Shown in pieces: positions 46,153 through 56,249 of a stretch of 64,000 bases of DNA. The notes beneath the pieces are model-generated. The model saw only the letters and a list, made by a program, of their open reading frames with translations, made no database searches and was not told where the DNA came from. Position 1 is the first letter of the stretch. Every line of letters begins with the position of its first letter. Position numbers and translations under genes: made by a program. The DNA comes from Rhizobium sp. 18065 (lineage in GTDB: Bacteria; Pseudomonadota; Alphaproteobacteria; Rhizobiales; Rhizobiaceae), in contig NZ_CACSJP010000002.1 of assembly GCF_902706095.1 (NCBI RefSeq), positions 186,001 through 250,000 of the forward strand, read 5' to 3'.

Positions 46153-46557
46153 ATGCGGCGAACCTATCATGGCAGTTGTCACTGCGGCGCGGTCGCGTTC
46201 GAGGCGGAACTCGATCTCAGCCTGGGCACGGTCAAATGCAACTGCTCCATCTGCGCCAAGCACCGCATGTGGGGTGCAAAGGCCGGAGCGGACGATGTGC
46301 ACATCACAAAGGGCCGCGAGGAACTGACTGATTATTCCTTCGGCGGCCATGTGGCACATCATTACTTCTGCCGGACCTGTGGCGTGCATCCTTTCGCCTA
46401 TGTGGAAATCCCATCGGACGGGCGCCGCTACTGGAATGTGCAGATCTGCTGCCTGGAGGGTGTGGATGCCGACGAGGTCCGCAATGCCACGGTCACCTAC
46501 GAGGACGGACGTGCCGACCGCTGGGACCGAACACCGGCGGATGTCAGCCTTTTGTAG
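46153..46557 (+). CDS. GFA-domain protein
   Basis: 134-aa zinc protein of the CENP-V/GFA family. [37 protein letters not shown] and [17 protein letters not shown] supply the full Cys set. AGGGAGCAAGCC precedes the ATG at a normal distance. Its 3' end overlaps the convergent anmK gene by 14 bases. Function unknown. Confidence 0.9.
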   Translation: MRRTYHGSCHCGAVAFEAELDLSLGTVKCNCSICAKHRMWGAKAGADDVHITKGREELTDYSFGGHVAHHYFCRTCGVHPFAYVEIPSDGRRYWNVQICCLEGVDADEVRNATVTYEDGRADRWDRTPADVSLL

Positions 46558-47695
46558 GCTCCCTGATGCGCCGCGCATCCGCCCTGGCAAGCACGCCGCC
46601 GGTGATCGGCTCGCTGACGCCGGTCGTTCCCGGATAGGTCAGAGGCAGCCCCTTCACAGAACGCACAGCGAGATAAGCCCAGGCCTCGGCCTCCATCGCA
46701 TCGCCGTCGAAACCAGGCTCCTCCGCGCGCAGCACCTTCGCCCCCTGCTGCTCCCCCAGCTGCGCCAGATCATCCATGATGATGCGGTTCAGCCGACCAC
46801 CGCCGCAGACCACGCAGGTCTTTGGCCTTTGCGGGAGATGCTCTGCTGACTTGAAGATGGCCGCAGCCGACACATAGGCAAGCGTGCGCGCGCCATCCGA
46901 CAGTTCAGCCTCGCTGCCCGTTGGTGGCACGAAATCATTGCGGTCCAGCGATCGGCGGGCGGGGGCCGTGAAGAAAGGATTGGCAAGATAACGCTCGGCG
47001 AGCGGCATGAGCACCCTGCCCTCCGATGCGATACGCCCGCCCTCGTCATAGGGAATGCCGGCATGTGCCTCGACCCATTGATCGATCAGCGCATTGCCTG
47101 GCCCGCTGTCGAAACCGATGATCGCCCCATCGCGATCGAGGTAGGTCAGATTGGAGATACCACCGATATTGACGAAGCAGACCGGCCATTGTTCGGGCGG
47201 CAGGTGATGGGCGAGCGCCTGGTGATAGATCGGCACCAGCGGCGCGCCCTGGCCGCCATGAACCATGTCATTGGCCCGCATGTCGAAAACCACATCGATC
47301 CCGGTCTCCCGGGCAAGCAGCGCACCATCGCCGATCTGCACCGTCAGCGCCTGATCCGGCCGATGCAGTACCGTCTGCCCATGAAAGCCGATCACGTCCA
47401 TCTCGTCTGTCCGAAGTCCATAGCGTCGGACGAAAAGCCGGACAGCTTTTGCATGCAGCAAGGTCAGATCCCGTTCCAGCGGCAACAGGCCACCCGGCCG
47501 CTCATCGCGGACCGCGATGGTCTTGGCATCCTCCAGCCCCTGTTTCAGCCTCGCGCGAAAGGCAGAGTCATAGGGCACGGAGAGTGACGGCCCACGCTCG
47601 ACGACAGCCTCACCATCAGTCCTCACAAGCGCCACGTCGATGCCGTCCATCGACGTGCCACTCATCAGCCCGATCGCCGTTTTCAGTACCGTCAT
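46544..47695 (-). CDS. anmK: Anhydro-N-acetylmuramic acid kinase
   Basis: 383-aa kinase that cleaves and phosphorylates 1,6-anhydro-MurNAc from cell-wall turnover. [19 protein letters not shown] at the N-terminus is the ATP-binding signature, [15 protein letters not shown] and [16 protein letters not shown] follow, and [18 protein letters not shown] is typical. Full length. Divergent from tyrS. Confidence 0.96.
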   Translation of the reverse strand: MTVLKTAIGLMSGTSMDGIDVALVRTDGEAVVERGPSLSVPYDSAFRARLKQGLEDAKTIAVRDERPGGLLPLERDLTLLHAKAVRLFVRRYGLRTDEMDVIGFHGQTVLHRPDQALTVQIGDGALLARETGIDVVFDMRANDMVHGGQGAPLVPIYHQALAHHLPPEQWPVCFVNIGGISNLTYLDRDGAIIGFDSGPGNALIDQWVEAHAGIPYDEGGRIASEGRVLMPLAERYLANPFFTAPARRSLDRNDFVPPTGSEAELSDGARTLAYVSAAAIFKSAEHLPQRPKTCVVCGGGRLNRIIMDDLAQLGEQQGAKVLRAEEPGFDGDAMEAEAWAYLAVRSVKGLPLTYPGTTGVSEPITGGVLARADARRIREPTKG

Positions 47696-47819
47696 GGGTC
47701 AATCCCCGAATCGCTGCGCGTCTATCGCGCATATTGATGGTCGAAACGGGTGCACATTTCAAAAAAACAATGCTAAAGCGCCGACGGAATTTACTGCAGA
47801 ACCTGAAAGCTAGGCCGTC

Positions 47820-49073
47820 ATGACGAAGTTCAAGTCCGATTTCCTCCGCACGCTCGACGAGCGCGGCTTCATTCACCAGATCTCCGATGAGGCAGGTCTC
47901 GACGAACTGTTCGCCAAGGAAACCGTGACCGCCTATATCGGCTTCGATCCGACGGCCCCCAGTCTGCATGCCGGCGGCCTGATCCAGATCATGATGCTGC
48001 ACTGGATGCAGCAGACAGGTCATCGCCCAATTTCCCTGATGGGCGGCGGCACCGGCATGGTCGGCGATCCGTCCTTCAAGGACGACGCCCGCCAGCTGAT
48101 GACCGTCGACACGATCGAAAGCAACATTGCCTCGATCAAGCGCGTGTTCTCCAACTACCTGAGCTACGGCGAAGGTCAGAAGGACGCGCTGATGATCAAC
48201 AACGGCGACTGGCTGCGCGATCTCAACTACCTCGAATTCCTGCGCGATGTTGGCCGACACTTCTCGGTCAACCGCATGCTGTCCTTCGACAGTGTGAAGA
48301 CGCGCCTCGACCGCGAGCAGTCGCTGTCCTTCCTCGAATTCAACTACATGATCCTGCAGGCCTACGATTTCGTCGAGCTCAACCAGCGTTACGGCTGCCG
48401 TCTGCAAATGGGCGGTTCCGACCAGTGGGGCAACATCATCAACGGCATCGACCTCGGCCACCGCATGGGCACACAGCAGCTCTACGCACTAACCTCGCCG
48501 CTTCTGACCACGTCGTCGGGCGCCAAGATGGGCAAGTCGCTGAACGGCGCCGTCTGGCTGAACCCGGACATGCTGTCGGCCTATGATTTCTGGCAGTACT
48601 GGCGCAACACCGAGGATGCCGACGTGTCGCGCTTCCTGAAGCTCTACACAACCCTGCCGATGGACGAGATCGCCCGCCTGTCGGCACTCGGCGGTTCGGA
48701 AATCAACGAAGTGAAGAAGATCCTCGCCACCGAGGTGACGGCGATGCTTCATGGCCGCGGCAACGCCGAACAGGCAGCCGAAACCGCTCGCAAGACCTTC
48801 GAGGAAGGTGCACTATCGGACAACCTGCCGACGATTGAAGTCGTCAAGGGTGAGCTCGAAACCGGCATCGGCCTGCTGGCGCTGATCGTCAAGGCGGGCC
48901 TTGCCGCCTCGAATGGCGAAGCGCGCCGCCACATCCAGGGCGGCGCGGTCAAGCTGAACGACGCCGGCGTTTCGGATGAAAAGATGGTTGTCGGCTCGGG
49001 CGAAGTGACTGCCGATGGCGTGATCAAGCTGTCGCTCGGCAAGAAGAAGCACATCCTGGTCCGCCCGGTCTGA
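47820..49073 (+). CDS. tyrS: Tyrosyl-tRNA synthetase
   Basis: 417-aa class I synthetase. [19 protein letters not shown] has the HIGH-equivalent [21 protein letters not shown] binds tyrosine, and [16 protein letters not shown] is the KMSKS-type loop (KMGKS). A C-terminal S4 domain ([19 protein letters not shown]) is present. Complete. Followed by a strong terminator. Confidence 0.97.
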   Translation: MTKFKSDFLRTLDERGFIHQISDEAGLDELFAKETVTAYIGFDPTAPSLHAGGLIQIMMLHWMQQTGHRPISLMGGGTGMVGDPSFKDDARQLMTVDTIESNIASIKRVFSNYLSYGEGQKDALMINNGDWLRDLNYLEFLRDVGRHFSVNRMLSFDSVKTRLDREQSLSFLEFNYMILQAYDFVELNQRYGCRLQMGGSDQWGNIINGIDLGHRMGTQQLYALTSPLLTTSSGAKMGKSLNGAVWLNPDMLSAYDFWQYWRNTEDADVSRFLKLYTTLPMDEIARLSALGGSEINEVKKILATEVTAMLHGRGNAEQAAETARKTFEEGALSDNLPTIEVVKGELETGIGLLALIVKAGLAASNGEARRHIQGGAVKLNDAGVSDEKMVVGSGEVTADGVIKLSLGKKKHILVRPV

Positions 49074-49108
49074 TCCGACAGAACAGCATCCACATCAGCG
49101 ACCGCATC

Positions 49109-49133
49109 AAACCCGCCATCGGCGGGTTTTTTG
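49109..49133 (+). terminator. Rho-independent terminator of tyrS
   Basis: AACCCGCC / GGCGGGTT with a 3-base loop and a T run to 49132, 36 bases after the tyrS stop. It abuts the convergent AsmA-like gene. Confidence 0.92.
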
Positions 49134-52100
49134 TTATCTGAACTCGAAGATCTGGCGAAATACGCCGGGTGCGATGATCGACAGGGGATTGATCACGAGA
49201 TTGGGTCGCTCGACGGCGCCCGTCAGTTTGAAGGTAATGCCCAGAAGGCCGCGGTCGCGGCCATTGCCCAGGATGGCGCCGATGATGGGAAGCTCGCCAA
49301 ACAGCCGATTGAGGCCATAGGCGGGCATGAACGTGCCGGTGAGATCGATCTGGCCGTTGCTGTCGCGCACAACGCCCTGGAAGGTCGCGCCGATCTGGTC
49401 GCCCCTGACAATGCCATTCTCGACGCTGAGCGTCCCGGCATTGTAGTACAGCCGCGCAAACGCACGCTGGAACCGGGCTGAGCTGACATCGATATTGCGC
49501 TTCACCGCGCTGTTCAGGCTGCGGCCATCGCTACCGGTCGGCGTCGAGACGATCGACTGCAGGCGTTCTTCGTTATCGACCTGAAAGCTGCGCAGATCGA
49601 GATTGCCGGCCCAGGCACCGCCCGGTGTTTCATTCAGCTTCAGGTTCACCAGGCCACCGACCAGCCGCTTGTAGAGATCGATGAAACGCACGAGCGCGCC
49701 GGCATCGCTACTGGTCACCGACACTTCGCTAAAACCGTCCGGTCGGCGAAGCTTGGCGACGACCGCCTGTCCGCTGCTGGTCACGGCAGAGAAATCCAGC
49801 GCCGTCGTCTTGCCCTGTCGCGCGCTGTAGATCACCGAAGCCCCCGACAGTGCCTCGCCGCCAAAGCCTATGACGCGATCAATCTTGCCCTCGATCCGCA
49901 AACTGACATCATCGCCTTTGCCTTTGCCTTTGCCCTTGCCAGCCGTGGCCGGAGCCTTGAGCTTGGAAATCAGCGACCGTGCATCGAACGAAGCGCCTGA
50001 GACAGAGACATTGTAGACGCCCTTGGCCTGACGGATGGCAATCGACAGATTGTCGTCGGGCGCCAGCCTTACCTTGCTGAAATTGGCAGCAACCAGGCCT
50101 TTCGGACCAACGGACAGCTCGCCGCTCGCCCCGAAACCATCGCCATCCAGGACAAATTTCTCGATCGTGCTCTGGCCATCCTGTTCGATCAGCTCGAATG
50201 TCGCCTTGGCGCCGATGCCCTGCCCCTTGGACCAGCCGATCCAGGGAATGTTGAGATTGGCATTGCGCAGATCGACCGTGGCTGCCTGGCGCTTGTCGCC
50301 AAGCCGGGTCAGTTCGACCGCGATCGGGCCGTCGATGATGTCGTCGAGCCCGGGCACGAGCTTGTTGCGCATGGCATTGTCGAGCTTGGCCGTAACCACC
50401 CGCTCGCGCCCGCTCTCCGAGCCCCGCTCGACAGGCTCGCTCATGCGGATGTCCATCGGCACGTCGTCGATCTTTGCCGAACCTTCGATCCGCGCCAGCC
50501 TGGGATCGACGGCAAGCGTACCGGTAAAATCGCTGATCCGACGCCCGTCAAACGGCTTTTCGATCGCCACCTTGTCCAGTTGCAGATCGGCGCTCCAGAC
50601 CGGCGATGGCGGTTTTTGATCGGCGATCAGGCCGAGCGTGACTTCGGCCGTGCCCTTGACCCCGCCACTGAAATCATCGGCGACGAAACCGATGCGCTGC
50701 AACGCCTGGATCGGCTTGAACGACACAAGCTCGGCAACCGCATCCGCAGCCCCGTTGACAGCCACATTGATGGTCGCCATCAGCGGCTTCTCATAGGCAT
50801 GCGCGATCGTCACCGCACCGCTGTCCAGCGTCACGATACGGCCCGACGGAAAATAGGAGGCGGCCGACTTGATCTTCACCTCGATCCGCTCGCCCATCAT
50901 GTCGAAGCGCGCATCAGCGTCGCGCAGCGGCGGAATGTCGCCGGTCAGGTTCACACGGGCATCGACCATGTCGAAACCGATGCGCAGCTCGTCGCCCACC
51001 AGATGCACGGGACGAGGTTCCAGCGACAGGCGGTTTTGCGGGATGAAAACGGAAATTTCGCCATGCGACACCGTGCCGCCAAAGATATTCTTTTGCACCC
51101 AGCTGCGAGGCTTGTCGGCAATCCAATAGGGCCAGAGCTGCTTGACCACTGCAGCCTTCATGTTCTCGACCACACCATCGAACTTCACTTCAGGGCCGGT
51201 GCCACCGAACCGAACCTGCAATGTGCTGTACATCTTGCCGCCAGCCGTGGACACATCGAGCGCATCGAACTGCAGCAGGGTGCCATCGAAGAGATAGCGG
51301 CCATAGGCCTTCATGTCGAAGGGGAAGGCCTGTTCACCTGAGGACGGCACATCGGCACGCCCCTGGGCGACAAGCAGATCGATGCCGATGCCCTTGCCAA
51401 AATTCTTGCCCTCGGGCAGCCGGTCCAAATCGATCAATCCGCCAGAAAGCGGCAGGATCATCGGCCCGAACTCGGCTCTGGAATCGGCGATCTCGATCGT
51501 ATCCTTGCCGAAGTCATAGGCGAAGTTCAGACCGGCCCTGGTGATCTCCTGCGGCTGGCCGTCTGTGTAGAATGTGGCACCCCTGGTGTTGACCGCGAGC
51601 GACATTTCCGGTTTCTGCCCATCGATATCGCGTTTGGCAGACAGAACCAGTTCGGCAGAGCCATCGATACCCTGGCGGGCAATTCCGGCCTTGGATCGCC
51701 GCAGCATAAACGGTGTCAAACGAAAGTCGGCAATCCGCATGGTCATGGAGCGCACGACGCCGCCGACATTCGTCGTCAGGGCCGTCAATTCGGTCTGCTG
51801 GCCATTCACCGAGATAGCACCAAAGATCGACAGCGAATCGTCACCGCCCCGCTCCAGCGCCAGATCGTCGATGGACAGCGTCAACGGCCGACCGCTGGCA
51901 CTTGTGGCTGCTACCTCAAGCCCGCCCAGCCGCATGCGATCGAGCCCGCCCCGCGCGATAAAGCCCTGCATCCGGTCCAGTTCGCCAAACGCGCCCTCCA
52001 GCACTGCGGGCATGTTGTCGATGCGAAACTTCGAAAGATCGATCGGTTCGCGCTTCGGCAAAAGTCGTGCATCCAGCGAAATGCCCTGGCTGTCGATTTC

Positions 52101-52550
52101 GCGAACCGAAAACCGGCCACCCAGCAGCGCCATGGGCTCCAGAATGAAGCTCACCGACTGCGTCATGGCCACCTGCTGACCACTCGCCGCCTCGACGACG
52201 GATACGTCATGCGCATCGACGGTAACATCAAGCCCACCCGAAAAGCGGATCGCCGTGCGGCCGATCTTCGCGTCGTATTGCGGCCCCATGGCATTGGAGA
52301 GCGCGGTCGTGGCGCGCTGCGCAAGGGCCGCATCGAGCGCGCCGCTTTCAACCACGGCAAACACACCACCTATGACAATGACCCACAAACCGATGAACGC
52401 AATGAGACCCCGCAGACAACGGCGCGCAACGCTGCGACGCGGCGGGCAGTGGACGATCATAGGATCCTCCACCTGCGCCGAAGGCAGGGCATGCAGCGGC
52501 ACGATGTCCCGCGTGCGAAACCGTAGCTTGTCGCCCCGGATATCCGACAT
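49134..52550 (-). CDS. Giant AsmA/YhdP-like envelope protein (DUF3971)
   Basis: 1138-aa protein with one N-terminal membrane segment (LIAFIGLWVIVIGGVFAVVE, about residues 46-65) after a cytoplasmic Arg-rich stretch, and a long periplasmic part of repeated beta-strand units. The end GLLGITFKLTGAVERPNLVI with NPLSIIAPGVFRQIFEFR is the hallmark of DUF3971/YhdP-type AsmA proteins, proposed bridges for phospholipid transport to the outer membrane. A GKGKGKGKG run sits about residue 870. ATG 52550 (MSDIRGDK) chosen; the longer upstream frame runs into the bcp promoter. Confidence 0.88.
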   Translation of the reverse strand: MSDIRGDKLRFRTRDIVPLHALPSAQVEDPMIVHCPPRRSVARRCLRGLIAFIGLWVIVIGGVFAVVESGALDAALAQRATTALSNAMGPQYDAKIGRTAIRFSGGLDVTVDAHDVSVVEAASGQQVAMTQSVSFILEPMALLGGRFSVREIDSQGISLDARLLPKREPIDLSKFRIDNMPAVLEGAFGELDRMQGFIARGGLDRMRLGGLEVAATSASGRPLTLSIDDLALERGGDDSLSIFGAISVNGQQTELTALTTNVGGVVRSMTMRIADFRLTPFMLRRSKAGIARQGIDGSAELVLSAKRDIDGQKPEMSLAVNTRGATFYTDGQPQEITRAGLNFAYDFGKDTIEIADSRAEFGPMILPLSGGLIDLDRLPEGKNFGKGIGIDLLVAQGRADVPSSGEQAFPFDMKAYGRYLFDGTLLQFDALDVSTAGGKMYSTLQVRFGGTGPEVKFDGVVENMKAAVVKQLWPYWIADKPRSWVQKNIFGGTVSHGEISVFIPQNRLSLEPRPVHLVGDELRIGFDMVDARVNLTGDIPPLRDADARFDMMGERIEVKIKSAASYFPSGRIVTLDSGAVTIAHAYEKPLMATINVAVNGAADAVAELVSFKPIQALQRIGFVADDFSGGVKGTAEVTLGLIADQKPPSPVWSADLQLDKVAIEKPFDGRRISDFTGTLAVDPRLARIEGSAKIDDVPMDIRMSEPVERGSESGRERVVTAKLDNAMRNKLVPGLDDIIDGPIAVELTRLGDKRQAATVDLRNANLNIPWIGWSKGQGIGAKATFELIEQDGQSTIEKFVLDGDGFGASGELSVGPKGLVAANFSKVRLAPDDNLSIAIRQAKGVYNVSVSGASFDARSLISKLKAPATAGKGKGKGKGDDVSLRIEGKIDRVIGFGGEALSGASVIYSARQGKTTALDFSAVTSSGQAVVAKLRRPDGFSEVSVTSSDAGALVRFIDLYKRLVGGLVNLKLNETPGGAWAGNLDLRSFQVDNEERLQSIVSTPTGSDGRSLNSAVKRNIDVSSARFQRAFARLYYNAGTLSVENGIVRGDQIGATFQGVVRDSNGQIDLTGTFMPAYGLNRLFGELPIIGAILGNGRDRGLLGITFKLTGAVERPNLVINPLSIIAPGVFRQIFEFR

Positions 52551-52672
52551 GTCCTGGTGATTGTCTCCGTCTATCGATGCAGCTATCAAGTCGCTCTGGA
52601 CGACTCCGCAGCGGACTATATATCGATGACAACTACAATCACCCAAAAAGCGGGCAAAAGAAAGGTTTTCCC

Positions 52673-53140
52673 ATGACGGATTTGGCAGTTGGAACAACAG
52701 CTCCGGATTTCTCCCTGCCTGTCAACGGCGGCGGCACGGCCTCTCTTTCCAATTTTGCCGGAAAGCCCCTCGTTGTTTATTTCTACCCCAAGGACAGCAC
52801 GCCGGGATGCACCACAGAAGCTATTGATTTCACAGCATTTTCCGAGGAATTCGCCAAAATCGGCGCGACAGTCATCGGCGTCTCCCCCGATTCCGTGAAA
52901 AGCCACGACAAGTTCGCTGCCAAGCACAACCTGTCAGTGATCCTTGCCGCGGACGAAGAGCATCACATGCTCGAAACCTATGGGGTTTGGAAGGAAAAGA
53001 GCATGTACGGCAAGACCTACATGGGCGTCGAGCGCACGACCGTGCTGATCGATGCCGCCGGCAAGATCGCCCAGATCTGGCCCAAGGTGAAAGTGGCAGG
53101 CCACGCGGAAGCCGTGCTCCAGGCGGCTCGATCGCTCTGA
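52673..53140 (+). CDS. bcp: Thioredoxin-dependent peroxiredoxin, Bcp/PrxQ type
   Basis: 155-aa peroxiredoxin that reduces peroxides. FYPKDSTPGCTTEAIDFTAF carries the peroxidatic Cys; the resolving Cys usually five residues on (CTxxxC) is Ile here, so this is the one-Cys variant. GVERTTVLIDAAGKIAQIW is the C-terminal signature. ATG 52673 begins MTDLAVG; divergent from the AsmA-like gene. Its stop shares a base with the next start. Confidence 0.94.
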   Translation: MTDLAVGTTAPDFSLPVNGGGTASLSNFAGKPLVVYFYPKDSTPGCTTEAIDFTAFSEEFAKIGATVIGVSPDSVKSHDKFAAKHNLSVILAADEEHHMLETYGVWKEKSMYGKTYMGVERTTVLIDAAGKIAQIWPKVKVAGHAEAVLQAARSL

Positions 53141-53982
53141 TGAACCCTCCCGTGAAAGAGCCTGCAACGCCGTTCCGCTCCTTGCGCGAGGCGGCAACGC
53201 TTGCCATCATGAGCGCCGATCTCGACGAAAAGACCAGCCTTGCCCAGACGGCCGCGATCCGCTGGCAGGAGCGGCGTCTGTCGCTGCGCTCACCTCTCGA
53301 CCCGGCATTGCCGGATCGTCCTGGCCGGCCGGAAAAGCCGGTTCTTGTTCCGCCGAAAGGAACAGAAAAGCGCTCGCTTCACACCCTACCGGGACGCATC
53401 GCGACACTGCATGCGCTGGCGCATATCGAACTCAATGCCGTCGATCTTGCGCTCGACATCGTCGCCCGATTCGCCTCTCAGCCAGTGCCGCATTCCTTCT
53501 TCGACGGCTGGATGAAAGTCGCCTTCGAGGAGGCCAAGCACTTCCGCATGGTGCGCGATAGGTTACGCGGCCTCGGCGCGGACTATGGTGACATGCCAGC
53601 GCATGACGGATTGTGGCAGGCGGCCCATTCCACCCGCAACGATCTGACCGCCCGGCTTGCCGTCGTGCCGCTGATCCTGGAAGCGCGCGGTCTCGATGTG
53701 ACGCCCGCCCTGCAGGACAAGATGCGCGAAACCGGAGACATCGAGAGCGCCGACGTCCTAAGCGTCATCTACGAGGATGAGAAAGGCCATGTCGCCGTCG
53801 GCGCCAAGTGGTTCCGCTTTCTCTGCGCTCGCGAGAAGCGCGATCCGGCAAAGACATTCCAGGACCTCGTCCGGGCCAACTTTCGCGGCAATCTCAAGGC
53901 GCCGTTCAATGACGTTGCACGTGCCGAAGCCGGTTTGACGCCATCATTCTACCGATCCCTTTCGTCGAAAAATACATCCTGA
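53140..53982 (+). CDS. DUF455 ferritin-like protein
   Basis: 280-aa four-helix ferritin-like protein. RIATLHALAHIELNAVDLAL and WMKVAFEEAKHFRMVRDRL supply the ExxH iron ligands of helices 1 and 2; IYEDEKGHVAVGAKWFRFL the third set. Such proteins are di-iron oxidases or rubrerythrin-like; the role is not established. Start overlaps bcp by one base (TGATG), so it is probably coupled to peroxide defence. Confidence 0.9.
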   Translation: MNPPVKEPATPFRSLREAATLAIMSADLDEKTSLAQTAAIRWQERRLSLRSPLDPALPDRPGRPEKPVLVPPKGTEKRSLHTLPGRIATLHALAHIELNAVDLALDIVARFASQPVPHSFFDGWMKVAFEEAKHFRMVRDRLRGLGADYGDMPAHDGLWQAAHSTRNDLTARLAVVPLILEARGLDVTPALQDKMRETGDIESADVLSVIYEDEKGHVAVGAKWFRFLCAREKRDPAKTFQDLVRANFRGNLKAPFNDVARAEAGLTPSFYRSLSSKNTS

Positions 53983-54110
53983 TCACGCAGGCGGCACCTT
54001 CGGTGCTAAATCTTTATTAACCCTAACTATGCGTAAATACGCATGGACGAGCGGGGCCATGTGAATCGGTTTCGCCATCTTCCGGCGCCTTGAAACGGCA
54101 CTGAGAAACG

Positions 54111-55424
54111 ATGGGGACAGACGTGACAGTCAAGGCAAGCAACCAGGTCTTTGGAAAGCGCCGTGAGCAGCACGTCGTGATTCTCGCCAGCGGCGACAAG
54201 ATCCGTCACATGACAATTCGTCCGTGGATGGCTGCGCTGACCTTCTGCTTTCTCGGTGTCATGTCTATCGGCTATCTCGGCGCGACCACATATCTCGTTT
54301 TGCGCGACAACCTGATCGGCGCCACCATGGCGCGCCAGGCTCGCATGCAGCATGACTACGAGGACCGCATCGCATCCCTGCGCGCCCAGGTGGACCGTGT
54401 CACGTCGCGCCAGTTGCTCGACCAACAGGTGGTCGAGGAAAAAGTCGAAAAACTGCTCGAGCAGCAGATGGCGCTGACGTCCCGCCATGGCCGAATCGAC
54501 GCACTGCTCGAAGGAGCAGCAAGCGTCGACAGCCTGCCGAGCGACGGCCCTCTGCCTGCGGATCGACCTCAGGTCGGCACCAAGGACGAAGCATCCATTG
54601 CGGCCACCGGCACCCAAGCGTTTGCTGCACTCCTGGGCACGAAAGCATCGCCGAAACCCGGCAAGACCAACCTCGCACTTGGCTATGTACCGATGACGGA
54701 CGAAAACGTCGCCGACCGTGCCGACAAGCTGTTTTCGCACATGACGCTTTCGCTCAAGGACATCGAAAGCGAGCAATTGGATCGCATTGCGACACTGGCA
54801 TCGGGAGCGACGGAATCCGCCGCGGAAATCGCCTCGATCCTGGAGCGCAGTGGCGTCGAGCTGGACGAAGAATCGGACAACGGCGCCACGGACGCAATCG
54901 GCGGCCCCTACATCGCGCCGAGCCCCGAACGCGACTTTAACGCCACTCTGAATACACTCGACGCTGCCCTGACGAGGCTGGAGACCGTGCGCGACACGGC
55001 GAGGCGCCTGCCCTTTGCCAATCCGGCCCCGGGGCGCGAGATCACCAGCCGCTTCGGCAACCGTCCTGATCCTTTCTTTGGTGGCCTGGCCATGCATGCC
55101 GGCATCGATTTTCGCGCACCGACAGGAACAGAAGTTCACTCCACTGGAGCCGGAAAAATCATCACTGCCGGTGTATCCGGCGGCTACGGCAACATGGTTG
55201 AAATCGACCATGGATACGGATTATCGACCCGATACGGACATATGTCGCGCATCCTGGTCAAGGAAGGCGACCAGGTTCAGGCCGGAGATCTGATTGGCCT
55301 GTCCGGCTCAACCGGCCGCTCGACCGGACCGCATATTCACTACGAAGTCCGCCGTGGCAAGGAAGCGGTCGATCCGATCCGCTTCCTCAATGCCGGGATG
55401 AAGCTCACGACCTTGATCAATTGA
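54111..55424 (+). CDS. M23-family peptidase, membrane-anchored with coiled coil
   Basis: 437-aa LytM-type protein. One membrane segment lies at about residues 40-62 (WMAALTFCFLGVMSIGYLGA), then a coiled coil (DYEDRIASLRAQVDRVTSRQ and following) in the periplasm, then the C-terminal M23 domain with HAGIDFRAPTGTEVHSTGAG (HxxxD zinc ligands) and TGPHIHYEVRRGKEAVDP (HxH). Catalytic residues are present, so it may cut peptidoglycan; EnvC-like activators lack them. Stand-alone transcript. The ATG is at 54111. Confidence 0.92.
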   Translation: MGTDVTVKASNQVFGKRREQHVVILASGDKIRHMTIRPWMAALTFCFLGVMSIGYLGATTYLVLRDNLIGATMARQARMQHDYEDRIASLRAQVDRVTSRQLLDQQVVEEKVEKLLEQQMALTSRHGRIDALLEGAASVDSLPSDGPLPADRPQVGTKDEASIAATGTQAFAALLGTKASPKPGKTNLALGYVPMTDENVADRADKLFSHMTLSLKDIESEQLDRIATLASGATESAAEIASILERSGVELDEESDNGATDAIGGPYIAPSPERDFNATLNTLDAALTRLETVRDTARRLPFANPAPGREITSRFGNRPDPFFGGLAMHAGIDFRAPTGTEVHSTGAGKIITAGVSGGYGNMVEIDHGYGLSTRYGHMSRILVKEGDQVQAGDLIGLSGSTGRSTGPHIHYEVRRGKEAVDPIRFLNAGMKLTTLIN

Positions 55425-55478
55425 CCCGCTAGCCATTTCAGACAATGATTGCGGGCAACGATTTGATCGGAGCCTGCC

Positions 55479-56105
55479 ATGGATACGATGTCGCTGCTTG
55501 CCTTTGCATTGGCCTTCTTTCTCTTCGCCGTCTCCCCCGGTCCCGACAACATGACCATTGTTGCAAAAACGGTCGCCAATGGTCCCGCGTCCGGCCTCGC
55601 CTATGGCCTTGGCACTGTTATCGGCATCCTGATCTATCTCGGACTTGCTGCTTTCGGCCTGTCGCTAGTTGCCAGCGAGATGGGACTGTTGATGACACTC
55701 TTGCGCTATGCCGGCGCCGCATATCTTATTTACATGGCCTATCGCCTGTGGACCGAGCCGGCGGTCATCCCGGAAATCGCGCCGGGAGAAACCCGCCCGC
55801 GCAACCTGGTCAACGTCTGCTTGACAGCGGTTGCACTCAATCTTGGCAATCCGAAAATGCCGCTTTTCTACCTTGCGCTGCTGCCGGGGTTCGTCGACGC
55901 CAGTTTCGGCATGGCCGATTACGGCAAGCTCGCATCGGTCATCGTCCTTGTCGAGTGCGTGGTCGTTGGCGGCCATGTCTGGATTGCCGATCGTGCACGC
56001 GCGCTACTGCGCACGCCGGTCATCATCCGTCGAGCCAACCGGATTGCCGGATCGGCATTGGCACTGGCTGGTATTCAAGTCCTTGTGACAACGCGCAGCA
56101 GTTAA
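55479..56105 (+). CDS. LysE/RhtB-family amino acid exporter
   Basis: 208-aa membrane protein with about six helices. FLFAVSPGPDNMTIVAKTVA holds the SPGPD family signature, and NLGNPKMPLFYLALLPGFVD the second-half motif NPK. RhtB-like; exports homoserine, threonine or related compounds. It is a paralogue of the exporter at 31373, which has no SPGP. Isolated between the M23 peptidase and rhlE. Confidence 0.92.
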   Translation: MDTMSLLAFALAFFLFAVSPGPDNMTIVAKTVANGPASGLAYGLGTVIGILIYLGLAAFGLSLVASEMGLLMTLLRYAGAAYLIYMAYRLWTEPAVIPEIAPGETRPRNLVNVCLTAVALNLGNPKMPLFYLALLPGFVDASFGMADYGKLASVIVLVECVVVGGHVWIADRARALLRTPVIIRRANRIAGSALALAGIQVLVTTRSS

Positions 56106-56249
56106 GCACAGCTGTTAAGCCTTTGTTGCGCCAGATACCTCAGTTTCCTTGACTTTCAGGTAGTTTGGGACTATTCGCCCCTTCCATTAAGGCCCGCGTT
56201 GAGGGCGATTCATGGATGTTCGCAAGAACAGGAACGGAACTACTTCCCT